The position numbers were made by a program, and so were the translations under genes. The notes below the pieces were generated by a model. The model was not told the DNA's origin, searched no databases, and saw only the letters and a list, made by a program, of their open reading frames with translations. From NCBI GenBank assembly GCA_964393115.1, contig CAYMST010000082.1, positions 1 through 17,748 on the forward strand: DNA of 17,748 bases, given 5' to 3'. Source of the DNA: CAYMST01 sp964393115 (GTDB lineage: Bacteria > Bacteroidota > Bacteroidia > Cytophagales > Cyclobacteriaceae). Below, piece after piece: positions 8,940-15,465 of the stretch (the first letter of the stretch is position 1; every line of letters begins with the position of its first letter).

Positions 8940-9392
8940 CTATTTATTTCGATCATACTTTTTTGGGGCCCAAAGAAATCCAAAAGCTTCACCTCCTTCT
9001 TTGGAGTGTTTTTCGTGGTGAATGTAGTGGGCGTGCATGATGCGCTTCATGTAGTTTGAGCGGGCCTTGAATTTAATTTTGATACGGCGATGCACAATGA
9101 CATCATGAAATACGAAGTAGAAAATCCCATAACCCAAAATCCCTATTCCAATAAAAAGTAAATACCTCAAACTTGGGATAGATGACCCTAGATAAATGGT
9201 TGCGATTGACGGAATACTAAATACTAAGGCAAACAGATCATTCATTTCTAAGGCATGCGGATGTACTTTATGATGAGACCTGTGCCAACTCCACAGAAAT
9301 CCGTGCATGACATACTTATGCGTAAACCAAGCCATAAATTCCATGAAAAAGAAAGTGCCTATTGACAGTAGGGCGTAGAAAGTATATTCCAT
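8940..9392 (-). CDS. crtZ: Beta-carotene hydroxylase, fatty-acid-hydroxylase superfamily (CrtZ)
   Basis: A 150-residue di-iron membrane hydroxylase predicted to add 3-OH groups to carotenoid rings (beta-carotene to zeaxanthin or an equivalent). The histidine boxes are all present: H25KYVMH30, H37RSHH41, H96DVIVH101 and H120AHYIHH126 with a further His129. Hydrophobic segments fall near residues 4-22 and 55-95. I choose ATG at 9392: a longer ORF extends upstream, but its extra N-terminus lies inside ispH, and MEYTFYALLSIG is the normal CrtZ beginning. The start lies 2 bp after the ispH stop, so the two are surely co-transcribed. It is the last gene of the carotenoid operon. Its expected substrate requires a lycopene cyclase, which is not in this window. 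Confidence 0.92.
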   Translation of the reverse strand: MEYTFYALLSIGTFFFMEFMAWFTHKYVMHGFLWSWHRSHHKVHPHALEMNDLFALVFSIPSIATIYLGSSIPSLRYLLFIGIGILGYGIFYFVFHDVIVHRRIKIKFKARSNYMKRIMHAHYIHHEKHSKEGGEAFGFLWAPKKYDRNK

Positions 9393-9394
9393 TT

Positions 9395-10240
9395 TTAAAA
9401 CCTCAGCAATTCCGATTTTACATCTTCCATGAGCCACATAGGAGTAGAAGTAGCGCCGCAAACGCCAATGCTATCTCCAGCTTGAAACCAATCTTTTTGA
9501 AGCTCACATTTCTTGGATACGAAATAGGAAGACTCATTATTTTCTTTGCAAATATTATAAAGTACTCGACCATTCGACGATTTTGTACCGGATACGAATA
9601 CGATTTTATCATATTTTTTGGCAAAATGTCTGATTTCCTTGTCTCGGTTTGAGACCTGCCTACATATAGTATCATTTGCCTTCAAGTCGTAGCCTTCGGA
9701 TTTCAAGGTGTTGGTTATCTCATAGAAGTTGGCAGTGCTCTTGGTCGTTTGACTATATATGGTAAACGCTTGTGGCGGACCTGAAGCTTTTAATTCCTCC
9801 AAATCTTGAAAAACTACTGCTTCGTTTTGCGTTTGTCCGAGTAGCCCGGTAACCTCAGCATGACCATGTTTCCCATAGATATAAATTTGCTCTCCTCGAT
9901 AGTGCGCATTGCGTATACGATTTTGAAGCTTTAATACCACTGGACAGCTGGCATCCACCAACTCTAGATTATTCTCCAATGCCGTTTTGTAGGTCGATGG
10001 GGGTTCACCATGAGCTCTGATGAGCACTTTAGCATCTACTAGATTCTTTAATTGCTCATGGTTGATGACTACAAGCCCCATATTTTCTAGTCGCTTAACT
10101 TCCTCATCGTTATGAACAATGTCTCCAAGACAATACAACTTACCTTCTGATTCTAATATTTCTTCCGCCATTTCAATGGCAAAGACTACCCCAAAACAGA
10201 ACCCGGAACTCTCGTCGATTTGCACGGTTAGGTTAAGCAT
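9395..10240 (-). CDS. ispH: 4-hydroxy-3-methylbut-2-enyl diphosphate reductase (IspH)
   Basis: A 281-residue iron-sulfur enzyme of the MEP pathway that reduces HMBPP to IPP and DMAPP, the precursors consumed by carotenoid synthesis. The three cluster-ligand cysteines are visible as GFCFGV (Cys15), DASCPVV (Cys99) and TICRQ (Cys193). Other active-site landmarks are the VHN motif (His43), RAHG (His77), GHAEVTGLLGQ (His127, Glu129), SQTT (163-166) and SSNGR near residue 219. The fold order and length fit IspH. It starts with ATG at 10240 and lies between crtB (41-bp gap containing a hairpin) and crtZ (2-bp gap). Its presence in the crt operon suggests that precursor supply is co-induced with pigment synthesis; whether a second ispH exists elsewhere cannot be seen. 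Confidence 0.95.
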   Translation of the reverse strand: MLNLTVQIDESSGFCFGVVFAIEMAEEILESEGKLYCLGDIVHNDEEVKRLENMGLVVINHEQLKNLVDAKVLIRAHGEPPSTYKTALENNLELVDASCPVVLKLQNRIRNAHYRGEQIYIYGKHGHAEVTGLLGQTQNEAVVFQDLEELKASGPPQAFTIYSQTTKSTANFYEITNTLKSEGYDLKANDTICRQVSNRDKEIRHFAKKYDKIVFVSGTKSSNGRVLYNICKENNESSYFVSKKCELQKDWFQAGDSIGVCGATSTPMWLMEDVKSELLRF

Positions 10241-10277
10241 ATCTTTTTGTATATTAACCAGTTGACCTGTAAAATGT

Positions 10278-10298
10278 TTTTTCAGATCGTCTGAAAAA
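10278..10298 (-). promoter_or_regulatory. Perfect 9-bp inverted repeat at the crtB 3' end
   Basis: TTTTTCAGA and TCTGAAAAA flank a 3-base TCG loop. The arm contains the crtB stop codon (10284-10282), and the element lies in the 41-bp gap before ispH. It has no run of U after the stem on the minus strand, so it is not a textbook terminator; an RNA-processing or stability element within the crt operon transcript, or partial attenuation, is possible. Confidence 0.45.
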
Positions 10299-11142
10299 CA
10301 CGAAGTTTTAAATATGTTCTGATAAGAATAACAGCCTTGTTATAGTCAGGAATCCTAACCCTTTTTGTAAGAATAGTTTGCGTTGGTGTATTTTGAATTT
10401 TCTTAAAGAGCTTTAAGTAATAGACGTACGCCAGATATACTCCGATTTTAGCTCCTGTAGGTAATTTTTTGATGCCATCAAGCGCATGCTCGAAGTCGGA
10501 TATTATGTCTCCTTCAATGGCATTTCGTTCACTTGATGAAAAGTTTTTAAAATCTACATCAGGAAAGTAAACACGACCCCTATCATGAAAATCACTTTTC
10601 ATGTCTCGTAAGAAATTGACTTTTTGAAAAGCAGCTCCGAGACTCTTAGCTTGAATAACTAAGCTGTCATATAAGATGGTATTATTTTCACAAAAAACGC
10701 GCATGCACATTAAGCCAACTACCTCAGCAGATCCGTAGATATATTTTTCATAGCTCTCTGAATCATAGTCGATATCACTTAGGTCCATCTTCATACTGAT
10801 GAAAAAGGCTTCTATAAGTTCTTTTTCAATTTTATATTGGTTTACTACAAGTTGAAAAGCTTGTAATACAGGGTTGAAACTTATCTGAGTATCTATAGCC
10901 TCGTATGTTTCATCGCGAAATTTGTTAAGAAGCTTTTCCCTATCCAAATGATGAAAAGTATCAACTATCTCATCAGCATACCTAACGAATCCATAGATAG
11001 CATAGACTGGGCTTCTAAAACGTTTGGCCAATACTCGTATGCCTAGACTAAAGGAAGTACTGTAAGATTTAGTGACTACTTCGCTACAGTGAAGTGCCGT
11101 TTTGTTAAATAGCTCTTTCTCTCGCTCCAATGTAGATTGCAT
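10282..11142 (-). CDS. crtB: Phytoene synthase (CrtB)
   Basis: A 286-residue squalene/phytoene synthase-family enzyme that condenses two geranylgeranyl diphosphates to phytoene, the first committed step of C40 carotenoid synthesis. Both magnesium-binding DxxxD motifs are present: YADEIVDTF (Asp57/Asp61) and LRDMKSDFHDRGRVYFP (Asp180/Asp184). The conserved SYSTSFSLG and SPVYAIYGFVRYAD precede the first motif, and AFQKVNFLRD precedes the second. ATG at 11142 gives a normal N-terminus. The gap to crtI upstream is 24 bp. Squalene or dehydrosqualene synthase is a theoretical alternative, but pairing with a CrtI-type desaturase supports phytoene synthase. Confidence 0.96.
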   Translation of the reverse strand: MQSTLEREKELFNKTALHCSEVVTKSYSTSFSLGIRVLAKRFRSPVYAIYGFVRYADEIVDTFHHLDREKLLNKFRDETYEAIDTQISFNPVLQAFQLVVNQYKIEKELIEAFFISMKMDLSDIDYDSESYEKYIYGSAEVVGLMCMRVFCENNTILYDSLVIQAKSLGAAFQKVNFLRDMKSDFHDRGRVYFPDVDFKNFSSSERNAIEGDIISDFEHALDGIKKLPTGAKIGVYLAYVYYLKLFKKIQNTPTQTILTKRVRIPDYNKAVILIRTYLKLRVFQTI

Positions 11143-11166
11143 AAGTACTCTGGTTGATTAAGATAA

Positions 11167-12627
11167 CTAAGAAAAATCTTTAATAAGTTCCTTGGCAACA
11201 ACCTCACCAGAAATCAAGGAAGGAGGAACGCCAGGACCAGGAACCGTCAATTGTCCCGTGTAATATAGATTTTTAATTTTTTTATTCCGAATAGAAGGCT
11301 TGAGTATTGCCGTTTGCCTTAACGTGTTAGCGAGCCCATATGCGTTACCCTTGAAGGAGTTGTAAGCAGATTTAAAATCCTCAACTGAAAAAACTTTCTT
11401 AAATGATATGTGGTCTTTGATGGAAGATCCGGTCAGCGATTCTAATCGCTCCAGTACTAGCTGAAAGAACTTTTCTTGGGTGGTATCATCATCTTTTAAA
11501 TCCGGTGCTACTGGAATAAGCACAAATAAATTTTCTTTTCCCTCTGGAGCAACCGAGCTATCTGTTTTGGAAGGGCAACAAACATAAAAGAGCGGATCAG
11601 TTGGCCACTTAGGATCTTGATAAATTTCTTTCGCATGTAACGCAAAATCTGCATCAAAGAATAGATTGTGATGTTGAAGGTTCTCAATACGTTTGTCTAC
11701 ACCCAAATAGAAAATAAGGCTTGACGGGGCAAACGTACGTTGATCCCAATAATTTCCTTTGTAGTTACGATACTTCTCATCAAGAAGCTTTGTTTCTGTG
11801 TGATGATAATCTGCTCCGGACACAATCGCTTCAAAAGGATATCGACCTGAACCATTTTGAAGCATTATTTCCTTTCCTGGTAGAATTTCATGAATGGGAG
11901 TTGATGTTTTGAATTTCACGCCTTGTTCTTCAGCCACCTTTATCATTCCCTCTATGATTTTATTCATTCCTCCCATAGGATACCAGGTTCCAAGAACCAT
12001 GTCGGCATAGTTCATTAGACTATATAATGCAGGAGTGCTATCCGGAGTAGCTCCAAGAAATAAAAGAGGGAAATCTAATATTTGTTTCAGACGCGTATCC
12101 TTCACTACATTTTTAGTGTGTGAACCCATGCTTTTGAAGACGTCCATCTTTAGTATTCCTGAAAGAAGCCTGAAATCCAAAAACTCTGTTAGTGAGCGAC
12201 CGGGCTTGTATACCAAGTCTTTAATACCCACCTCATATTTATATTCTGCTTGTTTGAGAAATTTTTTAAGCGCAGCACCACTACCCGATTCTATTGATTC
12301 GAATAATGCCAATAACTGTTCGAAATTTGCTGGAACATCTATAATTTCATGCTTGGAAAAAAACACTCGGTAAGAGGGATCTAACCGTTTAAGATCATAA
12401 AAATCAGATGTTTGCTTTCCAAACTTACCAAAGAAGTCTTCAAATACATCTGGCATCCAATACCATGAAGGGCCCATATCAAAAGTAAACCCGGCTTGTT
12501 CGAATTTCCGTGCTCTACCACCAAGTTGATCATTTTTCTCAAACACAGTTACCTCGTGATTTTCTTTAGCCAAGAAGCACGCGGCGCTGATCGAAGAAAA
12601 CCCAGAACCAATAATACCGACTCTCAT
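11167..12627 (-). CDS. crtI: Phytoene desaturase (CrtI-type)
   Basis: A 486-residue FAD-dependent desaturase converting phytoene stepwise toward lycopene. The N-terminal dinucleotide-binding segment reads VGIIGSGFSSISAACFL (residues 3-19), followed by VFEKNDQLGGRARKFE and GFTFDMGPSWYW. The C-terminal FAD/substrate signature is YYTGQLTVPGPGVPPSLISG near residues 455-475, the form typical of Bacteroidota CrtI. In the N-terminal GxGxxG the third glycine is replaced by Ser12, which may be a lineage variant. ATG at 12627 starts MRVGIIGSG directly at the beta-strand. It sits between the ECF sigma gene (37-bp gap) and crtB (24-bp gap). The number of desaturation steps cannot be read from the sequence. 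Confidence 0.95.
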   Translation of the reverse strand: MRVGIIGSGFSSISAACFLAKENHEVTVFEKNDQLGGRARKFEQAGFTFDMGPSWYWMPDVFEDFFGKFGKQTSDFYDLKRLDPSYRVFFSKHEIIDVPANFEQLLALFESIESGSGAALKKFLKQAEYKYEVGIKDLVYKPGRSLTEFLDFRLLSGILKMDVFKSMGSHTKNVVKDTRLKQILDFPLLFLGATPDSTPALYSLMNYADMVLGTWYPMGGMNKIIEGMIKVAEEQGVKFKTSTPIHEILPGKEIMLQNGSGRYPFEAIVSGADYHHTETKLLDEKYRNYKGNYWDQRTFAPSSLIFYLGVDKRIENLQHHNLFFDADFALHAKEIYQDPKWPTDPLFYVCCPSKTDSSVAPEGKENLFVLIPVAPDLKDDDTTQEKFFQLVLERLESLTGSSIKDHISFKKVFSVEDFKSAYNSFKGNAYGLANTLRQTAILKPSIRNKKIKNLYYTGQLTVPGPGVPPSLISGEVVAKELIKDFS

Positions 12628-12664
12628 ATTGAAGTTGATTAAGCGTTAGCAGCTCTAGTTAACC

Positions 12665-13180
12665 TCAATTTGATCGATGTCCAAATTTCTTTAAAATACT
12701 TTGCAACTCTTTGCGCGCTATGTGTATTCTGTTTTTAACAGTACCGATTGGGATGGTAAGTTTCGTAGCTATTTCGTGGTATTTAAATCCTCTGTAATAC
12801 ATCAAAAATGGCTTTTTGTACGTCTCACCAAGGTTCGCTAATGCGATATTGATGTCTTCCATGGTAAGATTTGAAAAAGCTAAATTTTGAGTAACACTTT
12901 CTGAAGAATTGATGAAATGCAAGTTATCTGTAGAGTCAATAAACGTATTTCGTTTTGAAGCTCTTTGATAATTTGTGATGAAGGTATTCCTCATAATGGT
13001 AAATAACCATGCCTTCAGGTTTGTGCCATTTTCGAATTTGTCTTGATTAGAAAAGGCCTTTAAGATTGTTTCCTGAACTAAATCATTCGCCTCTTCAAGA
13101 TCTTTTGTAAGTTTCAAAGCGAAGGGTTTCAAATTTGAAGACTGCTCGCTTAAATGTCCACCGAATTCTAAAGCTGTCAT
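12665..13180 (-). CDS. ECF sigma factor heading the carotenoid operon
   Basis: A 171-residue sigma-70-family factor. Region 2 (about residues 20-80) contains DLEEANDLVQETILKAF, then LKAWLFTIMRNTFITNYQR. Region 4 (about 110-165) contains LGETYKKPFLMYYRGFKYHE and the helix-turn-helix IATKLTIPIGTVKNRIHIAR. The gene is the first of the co-directional set sigma-crtI-crtB-ispH-crtZ, with a 37-bp gap to crtI. No anti-sigma gene is adjacent, unlike the Myxococcus CarQ/CarR arrangement, so control probably acts at transcription. The 143-bp upstream region carries two palindromic operators and a candidate promoter. Its targets could include this operon (autoactivation) or other light- or stress-response genes. 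Confidence 0.92.
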   Translation of the reverse strand: MTALEFGGHLSEQSSNLKPFALKLTKDLEEANDLVQETILKAFSNQDKFENGTNLKAWLFTIMRNTFITNYQRASKRNTFIDSTDNLHFINSSESVTQNLAFSNLTMEDINIALANLGETYKKPFLMYYRGFKYHEIATKLTIPIGTVKNRIHIARKELQSILKKFGHRSN

Positions 13181-13253
13181 AATGTTTAGTTTTAGTTACA
13201 CAAAATTATTAACCTTTACTAATTTAGACCTTGTAATTGCGTTTTAAAGGCCT

Positions 13254-13279
13254 TTTTGTCTAACCAAAGTTAAACAAAA
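13254..13279. promoter_or_regulatory. Palindromic operator 1 upstream of the sigma/crt operon
   Basis: TTTTGTCTAAC (13254-13264) and GTTAAACAAAA (13269-13279) are inverted half-sites with 10 of 11 positions matching, separated by CAAA. Read on the minus strand, the centre spells the -7 element TAACTTTG, so a bound repressor would cover the promoter. The same half-site and the same 4-base spacing recur in operator 2. The adjacent MerR/B12 regulator is the obvious candidate ligand. Confidence 0.65.
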
Positions 13280-13292
13280 CACATTATAACAA
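13265..13292 (-). promoter_or_regulatory. Candidate promoter of the sigma-crtI-crtB-ispH-crtZ operon
   Basis: On the minus strand a TTG (13292-13290) is followed after 17 bases by TAACTTTG (13272-13265), matching the Bacteroidota pattern TTG-N17-23-TAnnTTTG. Transcription would start around 13258, leaving a leader of about 80 bases. The -7 element is the centre of operator 1. A second -7-like TAATTTTG lies at 13208-13201 but lacks a spaced TTG. Confidence 0.5.
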
Positions 13293-13298
13293 CTACCT

Positions 13299-13333
13299 TT
13301 TTGTTTATTTTGTTTAACTTTTGTTAAACAAAA
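13299..13333. promoter_or_regulatory. Palindromic operator 2 plus adjoining half-site, overlapping the regulator stop codon
   Basis: TTTTGTTTAAC (13308-13318) and GTTAAACAAAA (13323-13333) form a perfect 11-bp inverted repeat around TTTT, the same architecture as operator 1 and 54 bp from it centre to centre. A further half-site, TTTTGTTTATT, lies at 13299-13309. The region can also be read as direct repeats TTTTGTTTA / TTTTGTTTAAC / TTTTGTTAAAC, which matters because a CarH tetramer can bind tandem repeats. The stop codon of the MerR gene (13326-13324) is inside the right half-site. Confidence 0.65.
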
Positions 13334-14262
13334 GTGTGTTGTTCCTTTTTAATCTCGTCAATTGTCGTAATCATGTCCTCTATTTTATTGAAGATGGTAG
13401 TTTTTTCACCGATTTCTAAGTCTTGTCCCACTACCTGACCGCCAGAAAGAAGAAGGTGACTGTTTGGAAAATCGTTTTCGAGTTTCGTCACATATTCTTG
13501 GATTTTTTCCATCCCTGGATAGGTAGTGAGCACTGTCATAATAAATTGAGGGCTGTGAAAATTGTAGATCTTTTTCAGATCTTCATGTGGTAAAGATTGA
13601 CCAAGGTAAATTGATTTGAATCCTCTTGACCGAACAATATAATTGCAAAACAGTAAGCTGACCTCATGGAGTTCGCCATCCGGTAAGAATAGAAGATATT
13701 TAAGTGGGTTCTCGACCTGATCTACATATTGACCGTCAATTGCTACTATTATTTTCTGCCGAATAAGGTTGGTAATAAAATGTTCCTGAGCTGGATTTAT
13801 AGATCCAGTTTGCCACATTATACCTATTCTAGCCAGAAATGGATAGATGATATTGACAATGGTTTGTTCAAATCCACTTTTAAGTATGTTTCTACTTAAA
13901 ACTTTTTCAAACCGATCTTCATCAGTATCCAGCATAGCCAGTACCATAGCCTGAATTTGATCGTCTGTTTTATGTAAATTTTTTGAAACGTCAATGACCG
14001 ATCTATGGATTTCTTGATCACTCATTTGAGCGATTTTTGAAATCTTATGACCATTTTCTTTTAGAAGAGCAATATTTAATATTAGCTTCAAATCAGAACT
14101 GCTGTAAGTTCTCACATTACCCTCAGTTCGACTTGGTTTAATAAATCCATACCTCTGCTCCCATATTCTTAGGGTATGAGCTTTAATATTTGATAAATGC
14201 TCTAGTTCCTTTATTGAATAACTTCCCACGGATTCTGCCTTAAAACTTTGTAGTGAAACCAT
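13324..14262 (-). CDS. CarH/LitR-like MerR-family regulator with B12-binding domain
   Basis: A 312-residue transcription factor predicted to repress the downstream carotenoid operon in the dark with adenosylcobalamin as light sensor. The MerR winged-helix domain covers about residues 14-80: YSIKELEHLSNIKAHTLRIW, EQRYGFIKPSRTEGNVRTYS. The middle helical cap has the Trp-x9-Glu-His motif of CarH (MWQTGSINPAQEH, Trp150, Glu160, His161). The cobalamin-binding Rossmann domain begins LLFLPDGELHEVSLLF, with His199 in the position of the lower axial ligand, and continues with YLGQSLPHEDL and LLLSGGQVVG. I use ATG at 14262; a TTG one codon upstream is possible. The operators lie just 3' of the gene. 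Photosensing is inferred from family knowledge; a light-independent B12 or redox response is the alternative. Confidence 0.9.
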   Translation of the reverse strand: MVSLQSFKAESVGSYSIKELEHLSNIKAHTLRIWEQRYGFIKPSRTEGNVRTYSSSDLKLILNIALLKENGHKISKIAQMSDQEIHRSVIDVSKNLHKTDDQIQAMVLAMLDTDEDRFEKVLSRNILKSGFEQTIVNIIYPFLARIGIMWQTGSINPAQEHFITNLIRQKIIVAIDGQYVDQVENPLKYLLFLPDGELHEVSLLFCNYIVRSRGFKSIYLGQSLPHEDLKKIYNFHSPQFIMTVLTTYPGMEKIQEYVTKLENDFPNSHLLLSGGQVVGQDLEIGEKTTIFNKIEDMITTIDEIKKEQHTFV

Positions 14263-14316
14263 CAATTATACAATTTTGTTTTGAATCATGTATTATGAAG
14301 AAACCGTTTAACAGAA

Positions 14317-14622
14317 ATGTTTATTTATAACTTAACACTTCAAATAGAAGAAGGTGAAATTAGAGCCTTGAAAAAGTGGGTTACCACCGACCTTATCAAT
14401 CGGGTTGAATCTAAATCGGGATTACGACATAAGAATTCTTTTGAACTCATGTTTGACCCAAACCCAGGAGTTACCATGGCATTGCAGTTTTCTACCGAAT
14501 CTGAAAATGAGATTAACTCGTTTCGAGAGAACTTAAAATCGCTGGTTGAAAAAATGGTTCACAATAAGTTTGGCGGACGGGTTGTTTGTTTTGGAACGTT
14601 TTTGAAATCAGTCAAGAATTGA
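14317..14622 (+). CDS. Small conserved protein, DUF4286-like
   Basis: A 101-residue cytoplasmic protein without signal peptide or membrane segment. It starts MFIYNLTLQIEEGEIRALKK and carries WVTTDLINRV, then FELMFDPNPGVTMALQFST and a C-terminal GGRVVCFGTFLKS. The alternating beta/alpha pattern and the IYN...W start resemble the small Bacteroidota DUF4286 family, a ferredoxin-like fold of unknown function; this identification is from memory and not certain. It is divergent from the MerR regulator, with 54 bp between the starts. A GTTTAAC half-site-like element occurs at 14306-14312 in that gap. Its TGA stop overlaps the TTG start of truA, so the two genes are translationally coupled. Confidence 0.75.
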   Translation: MFIYNLTLQIEEGEIRALKKWVTTDLINRVESKSGLRHKNSFELMFDPNPGVTMALQFSTESENEINSFRENLKSLVEKMVHNKFGGRVVCFGTFLKSVKN

Positions 14623-15365
14623 TCCGGTACTTTTTACAAATTGCTTATTTGGGTACGAGGTTTCACGGCTGGCAAATACAAGAAAATGCACACACGGTGC
14701 AGCAAGAGCTAGAAAACGCCCTATCCACGTTACTCCGCTCATCAATTAAAATTGTAGGAAGCGGACGGACCGATACAGGAGTCCATGCTAGTGCTCAAAT
14801 GGCCCATTTTGATTTAGAGGAGACTCTGGATTTGCAAAAAACTGTTCATCGATTAAATTCCTTCTTACCAAATGATATTGCCATTAAAAAAATTGTTCGA
14901 GTAAAATCAAACGCTCACGCCCGTTTTGATGCTTTAAGGCGAGGTTACGTATATAGGTTACATCAAGATAAGAATCCATTTCTCGATGGTATTTCCGCTT
15001 ATATCCCTAATTCGTTAAATATAGATGTGATGAATGACTGTTGCGCTGTACTACTGAGACATTCAAATTTTCAGGCATTTAGCAAAGTAAGGACTAGCGT
15101 CAATAACTTTGAGTGCAGTCTTTTTTCAGCATCATGGGAACACAAGGGTGATCAAATTGAGTTTAATATTAAGGCCAATCGTTTTTTAAGAGATATGGTC
15201 AGATCTATAGTAGGCACGAGTTTGGAAGTTGGCTTTGGTAAGAAAAATATCGATTGGTTTGAAGAAGTGATTGTCGCCAGAGACCGAAGAAAAGCAGGGA
15301 GCTCAGCTCCGGCATGTGGACTTTATTTGGAAGAAGTAAGCTACCCAGAAGAAGTATTTATGTGA
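14619..15365 (+). CDS. truA: tRNA pseudouridine(38-40) synthase TruA
   Basis: A 248-residue enzyme that isomerises uridines 38-40 in the tRNA anticodon stem-loop. The N-terminus IRYFLQIAYLGTRFHGWQIQ is the family's opening strand. The catalytic loop GSGRTDTGVHA holds Asp52; FNIKANRFLRDMVRSIVGT and GSSAPACGLYLEEVSYP form the conserved C-terminal part. I choose TTG at 14619, because it gives the standard (M)IRYFLQIAY start and overlaps the previous stop as TTGA. An in-frame TTG at 14586 would add 11 residues inside the upstream gene without family support. The next gene, the second ABC half-transporter, starts 100 bp downstream. Confidence 0.95.
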   Translation: MIRYFLQIAYLGTRFHGWQIQENAHTVQQELENALSTLLRSSIKIVGSGRTDTGVHASAQMAHFDLEETLDLQKTVHRLNSFLPNDIAIKKIVRVKSNAHARFDALRRGYVYRLHQDKNPFLDGISAYIPNSLNIDVMNDCCAVLLRHSNFQAFSKVRTSVNNFECSLFSASWEHKGDQIEFNIKANRFLRDMVRSIVGTSLEVGFGKKNIDWFEEVIVARDRRKAGSSAPACGLYLEEVSYPEEVFM

Positions 15366-15465
15366 GATATCTGAATTGATTTCGCAAAATAGCGTAGCAA
15401 GGTATATTTAGGTTCAAGATTAATTCCTGAACTTATATGATAATAACATTATAATTGAAACTAAA

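Noticed and set aside
9393..9461. N-terminal extension of crtZ (MRRYFYSYVAHG...)
   Set aside because: The extension lies inside ispH and has no family support; MEYTFYALLSIG at 9392 is a normal CrtZ start.
9362..9675. ORFs on either strand within ispH/crtZ
   Set aside because: Other-frame shadows of ispH, which carries all three cluster cysteines in its own frame.
12035..12373. Plus-strand ORF of 112 codons
   Set aside because: Antisense to crtI with no recognisable features.
14586..14618. Upstream TTG start for truA
   Set aside because: It would add 11 residues encoded within the preceding gene; the TTGA overlap at 14619 gives the standard TruA N-terminus.
15366..15465. Inverted repeat AGGTTCA...TGAACTT and TATATTTA before the second ABC gene
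   Set aside because: The stem needs a G-U pair, and the -7-like element differs from consensus and lacks a spaced TTG; too weak to call.
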